The translations under genes and the position numbers were made by a program. A stretch of DNA of 64,000 bases from VFZS01 sp964353255. GTDB taxonomy: Bacteria; Acidobacteriota; Terriglobia; Bryobacterales; Bryobacteraceae. The stretch is taken from positions 30,783 through 94,782 of the forward strand of contig CAYGVJ010000002.1 in assembly GCA_964353255.1 (NCBI GenBank), read 5' to 3'. The notes below the pieces were generated by a model. The model worked only from the letters and a program-made list of their open reading frames with translations. It did no database searches and had not been told where the DNA came from. This document shows, one piece after another, positions 32,612 to 38,861 of this stretch (positions within the stretch are counted from its first letter, which is position 1; each line of letters begins with the position of its first letter).

Positions 32612-34270
32612 ATGCCCTCCGGAGCGGAGTTGTTTGTCGATGCCCTCCAGCAGCTTGGCCTGACGCCGATCTTCACCCTGGTGGGCGACCACCTGAACGA
32701 AGTTTTGCTCGAGGCCGCCCGGCGCAAGCTGCGCATCTTCGACATGCGCCACGAATCCGGGGTGACGCACGCCGCCGACGTGTGGGCGCGGCTCAAGCGG
32801 CGTCCGGCCCTGGCCCTGGTCACCGGGGGACCGGGACACACGAACTCCCTGACCGGCATCGCCACGGCCAACCTGGCGGGCAGTCCCCTGATCGCCGTCA
32901 GCGGCAGCCGCGCCGCCGCGCAGGCCCAGCGCCAGGCTTTCCAGGACATTGACCAGCTCAGCATGGCCCGCCCCGCGGTCAAGTGGGCGGCCGAGCCGGC
33001 GAGCGCCGCCGAGATCCCCTTCTACCTCGGCCGCGCCTATGCCGAGGCGGTGGCCGGCCGCATGGGCGCGGTCCACCTCACCATCCCGGTGGACCTCTTC
33101 CGCACCACGGCGCCGGGGCCGGCGGTGGTTCCGACTCCCTTCGTTGCCGCACCTCAGCCGGACGGAAGCGAGGTCGAGCGGGCGCTGGCGCTGCTCGAGG
33201 CCGCCGAGCGGCCCGTGGTCATCGCCGGCAGCGGCATCTGGTGGGCGCGCGCGGAGGAGGAACTGCGGCAGTTCATCGAGCAGACTTCGCTGCCGCTCTA
33301 CACCATCACCATGGCGCGGGGCCTGATCCCGGATGACCATCCGCTGGCGCTGGGCTATGCCGACCCGGCCATGAACGGCGCCGTCTTGGCGGCTTTCCGC
33401 GAGGCCGATCTCTTCCTGATCCTGGGCAAGCGCCTCGACTACCGGCTGGCGCTGGGCGGCCCGCGCCTGTTCCCACCGGCGGCGAAGTTCATTCAGGTTG
33501 ACATACACCCGCAGGAACTGGGCATGAACCGGCGGCTGGAGGTGGGCATCTGCGCGGACGTCAAAGCGACGTTGCAGGCCTTTCTGGCCTCGCTAGGGAG
33601 CCAAAGCTGGCCGCCGCGCGCGTGGCTGGAGCGCCTGCGGGCCCTGCGGCGCCAGTGGGAAGAGCACTTGGCCGAGGTGGCACAAGACCGCGGCGCACCG
33701 ATGCACCCGGCCGCGTTCCACCTGGAGCTGAAGAAAGCGCTACCCCCGGGAACCCTGTTCTCCTGGGACGGGGCGGACTTCGCCCACTGGGGCCGCGCCG
33801 TGATCCCAGCTCTCATCCCCGGAGGTTGGGTGAGATTGGGGCCGCTGGGGACCATCGGTGCGGGCCTGCCCAACGCCCTGGCCCTGCAACTGGCCAATCC
33901 CGGCCAGCCCGTGGCCCTGATCACCGGCGACGGCTCGCTGGGCTTCTACATCGCCGAACTGGATACCGCCGTGCGCCACGGCCTGCCCATCGTCATCATC
34001 GTGGGCAACGACGCTTGCTGGGGCCTGGAGCGGCACCTCCAACTGGCGGCCACCGGCGGCCAGGGGACCGTGGCCTGCGACCTCCGCGCGACCCGCTACG
34101 ACCTGGTCATGAAGGGCTTCGGCGGCGACGGCGAGAACATCTCCTCACTGGAGCAAATACGCCCGGCCATCGAGCGGGCCTTCTCCGCAGGCAAGCCTTA
34201 CCTGGTGAACGCGCTCATCCGCGGCGTGCGCTCGCCGTTCACCGAGTGGCAGATTGCGGGGAAGAGGTGA
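32612..34270 (+). CDS. Thiamine-pyrophosphate-dependent enzyme (acetolactate synthase / oxalyl-CoA decarboxylase-like)
   Basis: A 552-residue protein with the three domains of this family. The N-terminal pyrimidine-binding domain has the catalytic glutamate in MRHES (residue about 48) and VTGGPGHTNS. A central domain follows. The C-terminal diphosphate-binding domain has the GDGSLGFYIAELDTAVRHG motif ending in a GND metal ligand. It shares features with acetolactate synthase, 2-hydroxyacyl-CoA lyase and oxalyl-CoA decarboxylase; the exact reaction is not clear. No small regulatory subunit gene is adjacent, which argues against biosynthetic acetolactate synthase. It stands alone between a tRNA gene and a toxin-antitoxin pair. 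Confidence 0.8.
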   Translation: MPSGAELFVDALQQLGLTPIFTLVGDHLNEVLLEAARRKLRIFDMRHESGVTHAADVWARLKRRPALALVTGGPGHTNSLTGIATANLAGSPLIAVSGSRAAAQAQRQAFQDIDQLSMARPAVKWAAEPASAAEIPFYLGRAYAEAVAGRMGAVHLTIPVDLFRTTAPGPAVVPTPFVAAPQPDGSEVERALALLEAAERPVVIAGSGIWWARAEEELRQFIEQTSLPLYTITMARGLIPDDHPLALGYADPAMNGAVLAAFREADLFLILGKRLDYRLALGGPRLFPPAAKFIQVDIHPQELGMNRRLEVGICADVKATLQAFLASLGSQSWPPRAWLERLRALRRQWEEHLAEVAQDRGAPMHPAAFHLELKKALPPGTLFSWDGADFAHWGRAVIPALIPGGWVRLGPLGTIGAGLPNALALQLANPGQPVALITGDGSLGFYIAELDTAVRHGLPIVIIVGNDACWGLERHLQLAATGGQGTVACDLRATRYDLVMKGFGGDGENISSLEQIRPAIERAFSAGKPYLVNALIRGVRSPFTEWQIAGKR

Positions 34271-34286
34271 CCGCGCGCTGGGCTGC

Positions 34287-34292
34287 TATAAT
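34287..34292 (+). promoter_or_regulatory. -10 box of a leaderless promoter for the HicB/HicA-like pair
   Basis: TATAAT is followed by seven bases and a GTG at 34300. The spacing is the same as at the toxin-antitoxin genes starting at 10735 and 36321. No clear -35 box is seen. Confidence 0.5.
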
Positions 34293-34299
34293 CGTGTAC

Positions 34300-34503
34300 G
34301 TGACGTTCCGCGTGGTCATCGAGTACGACCCGGAGACCGACAGCTACTCCGCGGTCTGCCCCGAGCTTCCGGGTTGCGTCAGCGCCGGCGTCACCGAGGA
34401 GGAGGCCCGCCGCAACATCGAGGAAGCCATCCAACTGTATCTCGAACCCGACGACATCGAGATCCCCGAAACCGCCAAGCTCATCGAGGTAACGATTGGC
34501 TGA
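34300..34503 (+). CDS. HicB-like antitoxin
   Basis: A 67-residue protein with the HicB fold core: YDPETDSYSAVCPELPGCVSAG, then TEEEARRNIEEAIQLYL. GTG 34300 is preferred because it follows a TATAAT box by seven bases; GTG 34294 is an alternative. HicB proteins neutralise HicA toxins and often repress their own operon, though this short form lacks an added DNA-binding domain. The stop overlaps the HicA-like start by eight bases, with antitoxin before toxin. Confidence 0.8.
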   Translation: MTFRVVIEYDPETDSYSAVCPELPGCVSAGVTEEEARRNIEEAIQLYLEPDDIEIPETAKLIEVTIG

Positions 34504-34723
34504 CCGCGGCGTCCCGCGGTTGACCGCTGCCCAAGTCGTTGCCATCCTAGCCAGGCATGGCTTCCGCAGGGTTAAGACCTCCGGCGGTCACCAGAAGTGG
34601 CGTAATCCCCGTACTCAAGAACGTGTCATCGTTCCGTACCACGCCGGGCGGACGCTGCCACTGGGGACGATGAAGGCCATCATCGAGGGCAGCGGGATTC
34701 CTCTCGGAGAGTGGCTCGGATAG
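34496..34723 (+). CDS. HicA-like mRNA interferase toxin
   Basis: A 75-residue protein starting at a TTG that overlaps the HicB-like gene. The dsRBD-like HicA core is visible: HGFRRVKTSGGHQKWRNP, with the catalytic histidine in GGHQK, and then VIVPYHAGRTLPLGTMKAII. HicA toxins cleave mRNA when free. The position after HicB, translational overlap and length all fit. From 34724 to 34853 no further gene is seen. Confidence 0.82.
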   Translation: MADRGVPRLTAAQVVAILARHGFRRVKTSGGHQKWRNPRTQERVIVPYHAGRTLPLGTMKAIIEGSGIPLGEWLG

Positions 34724-34853
34724 CGCATATTCCCCGAGCGTGCCGTCCAAGCCCCTGAGCCACGAAATGGGGATGAGTACGTCTCAGCCGGGGGCCAGAC
34801 CCAGCCCTGTCCCGTTATCCTGTCAGGGAAGCTCTCGGAAGTTGGGGGGAACC

Positions 34854-35630
34854 ATGGCCAGCCAAAATCTGCGCTTCGAGCGCGAGGACCAGACGGCAGT
34901 GCTCACCCTGAATCGCCCCGAGCGCCGCAACGCGCTCTCGGTGGGGTTGATGGAGGAACTCATCCAGTGCCTGGAGGATATCGGCCGCGATCCGGCCATC
35001 CGCGCCGTGATCCTGGCCGCTACGGGCAAGGTCTTCTGCTCCGGCCACGATCTGACCGAGATGCTACGCCGGACTGAAGCCGAGTACCGGCGTATCTTCC
35101 AGATATGCACAGAGCTGATGCGGAAGCTCCAGACAATTCCGCAGCCGGTCATCGCCCAAGTGCAGGGGATGGCGACGGCCGCCGGGTGCCAGTTGGTGGC
35201 CGCCTGCGACCTGGCCGTGGCCTCCGAGCAGGCGTCGTTTGCCACGCCGGGCGTCAGCATCGGCCTGTTCTGCACCACCCCGATGGTGGCCCTGACGCGC
35301 GCCATCTCGCGCAAGCGGGCCTTCCAGATGCTGGCCACCGCGGAGGTCATCGACGCGCGTACCGCAGCCGAGTGGGGATTCGTCAACCGCGTTGTGCCGG
35401 CCGCTGAACTCGAGGGGGAGACCCGGCGCCTGGCGGCGCGTCTGGCCGAAGCCGCGCCGGCGGTCATGGCGCTTGGCAAGCGGGCCTTCTACGCGCAAAT
35501 AGACCTCGATCTGGAGAATGCCTACGCCTACGCCCAGGAGGTCATGACGCGGAACGCGCTGACGCCCGACGCACAAGAAGGGACCTCGGCCTTCCTGGAG
35601 AAACGCCCGCCTCGGTGGGCGGGGATGTAA
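34854..35630 (+). CDS. Enoyl-CoA hydratase/isomerase family protein
   Basis: A 258-residue crotonase-fold protein from the ATG at 34854, which has a GGGGGGA site before it; the frame is open further upstream but without conserved residues. Key parts are VLTLNRPERRNALS, the oxyanion-hole segments VFCSGHDLTEM and QGMATAAGCQLVAACD, and the typical GISIG-like turn GVSIGLFC. The second catalytic glutamate region reads CDLAVASEQASF. It resembles the ECHDC3-type branch, whose substrate is poorly defined. It stands alone, so its pathway is not clear from context. Confidence 0.85.
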   Translation: MASQNLRFEREDQTAVLTLNRPERRNALSVGLMEELIQCLEDIGRDPAIRAVILAATGKVFCSGHDLTEMLRRTEAEYRRIFQICTELMRKLQTIPQPVIAQVQGMATAAGCQLVAACDLAVASEQASFATPGVSIGLFCTTPMVALTRAISRKRAFQMLATAEVIDARTAAEWGFVNRVVPAAELEGETRRLAARLAEAAPAVMALGKRAFYAQIDLDLENAYAYAQEVMTRNALTPDAQEGTSAFLEKRPPRWAGM

Positions 35631-35665
35631 GCCTCACGCGATGACACGGCCGGTCCGGCCCAACC

Positions 35666-36097
35666 TCAAACCGCCTTTCCGGTCAGCCCGAAGTGCCCCG
35701 CCGCCTCCAGCAGGCGCCGGTCGTTGGTCCAGATTTCGGTGAAGCCGGCTTCGAGGGCGGTGACGATGTGGATGGCGTCGCCGGCTCGCAGGTAGGCCGC
35801 CGGTGGCAGCGCCGCAACCAGCGCCTCCACTCGATACAGGATACGTTCCGACACCGGCAGCAGCACCCAGACTTGGTTGCGCACGTCCTCCAGGAATCTG
35901 GCGCGCCACTGGGCCGCCTGGCCCCCGCTGAGCCGCCCCTCGCGGATCTGCCGCTGGAACACGCACGCCAGCTCAGCGATACACAGCAGTGAAGAGTGCA
36001 GCCCGGAGGCCCGCCGGGCCAGCCTGCGCACCGCCTTGCCGTCCGGCTCGTTCAAGTAGCACTTGGCTACGTAGGCGGTGTCGAAGTACAGCCTCAA
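35666..36097 (-). CDS. PIN-domain toxin (VapC-like)
   Basis: A 143-residue PIN protein. It starts RLYFDTAYVAKCYLNEPDG, has the acidic residue in CIAELACVF, and later RAGDAIHIVTAL and IWTNDRRLLEAA, the usual four acidic positions. It follows a Phd/YefM-type antitoxin gene with an ATGA overlap (36094-36097). It would cleave RNA when the antitoxin is degraded. Confidence 0.85.
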   Translation of the reverse strand: MRLYFDTAYVAKCYLNEPDGKAVRRLARRASGLHSSLLCIAELACVFQRQIREGRLSGGQAAQWRARFLEDVRNQVWVLLPVSERILYRVEALVAALPPAAYLRAGDAIHIVTALEAGFTEIWTNDRRLLEAAGHFGLTGKAV

Positions 36098-36321
36098 GTC
36101 CGGTCCTCTTCCAGGATTCGTCCGCTGTCCAGGGCCACCGGCAGTTTGGCCAGCAGAGCTTCACGGTTGGGCAGGCGGCGGCTGGAGGGCGGAGTCTGCA
36201 AGGGGCGCAGCTCGGCGATCGGAACACCCTGCTTCTGGATCACAAAAGCGGCGCCTTCGGCCACTTGCTTGAGGAGGGCACTGGTGTTCAGGTGCAAGTC
36301 GCGGACCGAGGCGGTTCTCAT
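36094..36321 (-). CDS. Phd/YefM-family antitoxin
   Basis: A 75-residue protein beginning MRTASVRDLHLNTSALLKQV, then AFVIQKQGVPIAELRPL, which is the DNA-binding Phd/YefM core. The C-terminal part (LPVALDSGRILEEDRT) would bind the PIN toxin. A perfect inverted repeat lies at its start codon, fitting autoregulation. The promoter leaves essentially no 5' leader. Confidence 0.82.
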   Translation of the reverse strand: MRTASVRDLHLNTSALLKQVAEGAAFVIQKQGVPIAELRPLQTPPSSRRLPNREALLAKLPVALDSGRILEEDRT

Positions 36322-36357
36322 GTGTCACATTGTGACACGGTAGAGGCACGCCGTCAA
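36322..36357 (-). promoter_or_regulatory. Leaderless promoter with palindromic operator for the Phd/PIN pair
   Basis: On the minus strand, TTGACG (36352-36357) and CACAAT (36329-36334) are 17 bases apart, and seven bases separate the -10 box from the ATG at 36321. The perfect dyad GTGTCAC-ATT-GTGACAC (36322-36338) covers the -10 box and the transcription start, ideal for repression by the antitoxin. Confidence 0.75.
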
Positions 36358-36373
36358 GTTCGCAGCGCCGTGG

Positions 36374-36414
36374 GATAAGACTCCCGTCTTGTCGCCAGCC
36401 GGCAAGTCCGGAGA
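36374..36414. repeat. Imperfect palindrome after galU, possible terminator or REP-like unit
   Basis: AAGACTCCCG (36374 on) pairs imperfectly with CCGGAGACTT (ending 36414), with an inner CTTG/CAAG stem. It lies immediately after the galU stop codon and could end that transcript; there is no T run. Confidence 0.4.
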
Positions 36415-36415
36415 C

Positions 36416-37303
36416 TTACCCTACCTTCCCCAGCAGCCGTTCCAGCGCCGCGCGAAGACCCGCGCCGTAGCGGGGGTCGGCCAGCGCGAACTCGACGAAA
36501 GTCTCGAAGTAGCTGGGGAAGTTGCCGATGTCGTAGCGCCGCTCGCCGGGAGGCAGCTTGAAGCCCAGCACGCGCTTGCCCTCCTCGCACATCAGTTGGA
36601 TCGCGTTGGTGAGCTGGATCTCGCCTCTCGAGTCGGGCTTGACGCGCCGGATCAGGTCAAAGATCAGCGGCGAGAAAACATAGCGCCCGGCGATGGCCAG
36701 GTTGCTGGGAGCGCGCTCGGGCGGAGGCTTCTCGATGAGGTTGACGATGCGGAAGCCCTCTTCACCGCCGTCTTGCGGCTCGACGATGCCGTAGTGGACG
36801 GTTTGCTCCGGGGGCACCTCTTCGACGGCGATGACGCAACTGGCGCGCTTGGAGATGAACAGCTCGGCCATGCGCGACACGGCCTGCGAGTTGGCGTGCA
36901 AGCCCAGGATCGAGTCGCCCAGGGCCACCACCACGGGCTCCTCGCCGGCGAAGTTCTCCCCGCACAGGACGGCGTCCCCGAGGCCCCGTGGCAGCCTCTG
37001 GCGCGTGTAGAAGAAGTGCGCCCGCATTTCCTCGAAGGACAACTCGTCCAGCAGATCGCGCCTGTCGGCGGCGCTCAGGGCGCGCACCAGATCCGGGTCA
37101 TGATCGAAGTGGTCTTCGATCGAACTCTTGTTGCGGCCGGTGACGAACAGGATCTCCTCGATGCCGTTGGCCACCAGCTCCTCAACCACGTACTGCACGA
37201 TGGGCTTGCGGGCCACCGGCAGCATCTCCTTGGGCTGGGACTTGGTGGCCGGCAGCAGGCGAGTGCCCTGACCCGCCACGGGAACGATGGCGCTGCGGAT
37301 CAC
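36416..37303 (-). CDS. galU: UTP-glucose-1-phosphate uridylyltransferase
   Basis: A 295-residue nucleotidyltransferase. The signature VPVAGQGTRLLPATKSQPKE binds nucleotide, KPIVQYVVEELVANGIEEI follows, and RLPRGLGDAVLCGENF and AIQLMCEEGKRVLGF are typical of bacterial GalU. It makes UDP-glucose from UTP and glucose-1-phosphate, the donor for many of the glycosyltransferases of the cell. The ATG at 37303 is the usual start (MIRSAIVPVAGQG). It appears to be a single-gene unit. Confidence 0.92.
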   Translation of the reverse strand: MIRSAIVPVAGQGTRLLPATKSQPKEMLPVARKPIVQYVVEELVANGIEEILFVTGRNKSSIEDHFDHDPDLVRALSAADRRDLLDELSFEEMRAHFFYTRQRLPRGLGDAVLCGENFAGEEPVVVALGDSILGLHANSQAVSRMAELFISKRASCVIAVEEVPPEQTVHYGIVEPQDGGEEGFRIVNLIEKPPPERAPSNLAIAGRYVFSPLIFDLIRRVKPDSRGEIQLTNAIQLMCEEGKRVLGFKLPPGERRYDIGNFPSYFETFVEFALADPRYGAGLRAALERLLGKVG

Positions 37304-37354
37304 CCTTTGAATATACCCCGCCGGATGTCCGGGCGAGCGGGGGCAGGCGAGCCG

Positions 37355-37894
37355 CTACCTCCGCAGCAGCGCCGTGAGCGTCGCCGACGGCGTCCGCGCC
37401 CGAGCCACCAGCCGCACGGAGTGAACGTCGCGCACGCCAGGGAAATCCAGCAGCGTGTAGAGGCCCTGTCTCAGAGGACTCTCCTGAAACTCCACCACCT
37501 GCACGGCTCCGTTGCCGAACTGAACCTCGGCGAAATCGATCTGCACGCGGCCGTCTACGCGGAGGTACAGCGCTTCTCCCCGGTTGTGGACGTTGAGCGT
37601 GGTGTCCACCCAGTCCTCACGCGCACGCAGCGTCTCGCTGTCCTCCCATACCAGCCGGTCGCGCGGGGGCAGCGGCGCCACAGCGTGCCTCCAGACCACG
37701 GGGGCTGCGTAGACCACCGGACCCTTCACCACCACTGCCGCCGGCCGTGCGGGGCGCACTACCACCGCGCGTGCGGGCCGCCGCAGCGGGTGGCCCGGCC
37801 CCAGCCGGACCTTCACGCGCACGTCCGCCGCCGCCCACGGACACAACACAAGAGCTGCTAGCACGCACCCTGCCACCAGATTCCTGTCTACCAT
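37355..37894 (-). CDS. Secreted protein of unknown function
   Basis: The predicted protein has 179 residues from ATG 37894, with a signal peptide (LVAGCVLAALVLCPWAAADV). After a proline/valine-rich stretch (residues about 30-75), a compact beta-rich part follows (LVWEDSETLRAREDWVDTTL, VQIDFAEVQFGNGAVQVVEF, then DVHSVRLVARARTPSATL). The frame is open upstream, but that part covers a repeated palindrome. I do not recognise the family. A secreted or envelope location is the only safe statement. Confidence 0.6.
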   Translation of the reverse strand: MVDRNLVAGCVLAALVLCPWAAADVRVKVRLGPGHPLRRPARAVVVRPARPAAVVVKGPVVYAAPVVWRHAVAPLPPRDRLVWEDSETLRAREDWVDTTLNVHNRGEALYLRVDGRVQIDFAEVQFGNGAVQVVEFQESPLRQGLYTLLDFPGVRDVHSVRLVARARTPSATLTALLRR

Positions 37895-37937
37895 TGCCTG
37901 ACTCCTCGCGCTTGGTTTGACTGCTGGCCCGGAGTTC

Positions 37938-38078
37938 CCCGCTAGTGTCCTGTCTCGCAAGTCTCTTGATGCACTCCAGCCTCGTGGCGCAGGCGGTTTC
38001 GCCTGCGGCGCGACAGGCTGAAGGCCTGTCCCACGAGGCAACATTGTCAAGGTATCTGCGAGACAGGACACTAGCGGG
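37938..38078. mobile_element. MITE-like 141-bp element with 22-bp perfect terminal inverted repeats
   Basis: The terminal arms are 37938-37959 (beginning CCCGCTAGTGTCCTG) and 38057-38078, an exact reverse complement over 22 bases. Nested inside is a 9-bp inverted repeat, GCCTCGTGG (37979-37987) with CCACGAGGC (38031-38039). Within that are two hairpins, GCAGGCG-GTTT-CGCCTGC and GACAGGC-TGAAG-GCCTGTC. The whole can fold as a stem with two heads. It carries no gene and no clear target duplication. It fills most of the 292-base gap between two genes; the rest of the gap shows nothing. Confidence 0.7.
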
Positions 38079-38186
38079 TCTCCTGGTCGATAGGAGAGTA
38101 GCACAGATCGCTGCGGTCTGCGGCTCAGGCGTTTCCCTGAGACGCTGTGCCATGATGAACAAGCGGCCTAGGCTTAGGCCAGCGCC

Positions 38187-38861
38187 ATGATCCAACTCGC
38201 CCAAGTCTCGAAGGTCTTCGACGGCAGGCGCAAGGTCACCGCGCTGGAGGGAATCAACCTGGAGATCGGGCGCGGAGAGCTGGTCTCCATTGTGGGGCCG
38301 TCGGGTTCGGGCAAGTCCACGCTGCTCAACCTGATCGGCGGGCTGGACCGGCCCAGCGCGGGGGAGATCCGCATCGAGGGGCGCGCCCTCAACACGCTCG
38401 ATGACGACGAGTTGACGCGCGTCCGTCGCGACAAGATCGGTTTCATCTTCCAGTTCTTCAACCTGCTGCCGAGCCTCTCCTGCCTGGAGAACGTGGCGCT
38501 CCCCCTGCACCTGCGCGGCTGGCGGCGGCGACGGGCCACCGAACGCGCGCGCGAGCTAGTCGAACTAGTCGGACTGGGCCAGCGTCTCGAACATCTGCCC
38601 GAAGAACTCTCCGGCGGCGAGCGGCAGCGGGTAGCCATCGCCCGGGCCCTGGCGGTCTATCCCCCCATCGTGCTGGCCGACGAGCCTACCGGCAACCTCG
38701 ACAGCCAGACCGGCGCGGAGATCCTCGCGCTGGTTCACGACCTTCACGCCCGGCTCGGCGCCACCATTCTCATCGTCACCCACGACGCCAGCGTGGCCGA
38801 GAGCTGCCCGCGCAACCTCGAGTTGCGCGACGGCCGCATCGTAGGGGACCATCGGCGGTGA
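38187..38861 (+). CDS. ABC transporter ATP-binding protein (LolD/MacB-type)
   Basis: A 224-residue ATPase with Walker A GPSGSGKST, the Q-loop region FQFFNLLPSLS, signature LSGGERQR, Walker B IVLADEPTGNLDS and the switch histidine in VTHDA. This sequence type (FxFNLLP, ADEPTGNLD) belongs to the LolD/MacB/FtsE group, which pairs with FtsX-fold permeases. These act on substrates in the membrane or periplasm rather than importing solutes. The stop overlaps the start of the permease gene by four bases. Confidence 0.92.
   Translation: MIQLAQVSKVFDGRRKVTALEGINLEIGRGELVSIVGPSGSGKSTLLNLIGGLDRPSAGEIRIEGRALNTLDDDELTRVRRDKIGFIFQFFNLLPSLSCLENVALPLHLRGWRRRRATERARELVELVGLGQRLEHLPEELSGGERQRVAIARALAVYPPIVLADEPTGNLDSQTGAEILALVHDLHARLGATILIVTHDASVAESCPRNLELRDGRIVGDHRR

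Noticed and set aside
34724..34853. Host-gene remnant beside the HicB/HicA-like pair
   Set aside because: I looked for copies of the ends of the TPP enzyme or enoyl-CoA hydratase genes and saw none, so this pair does not follow the repeat pattern.
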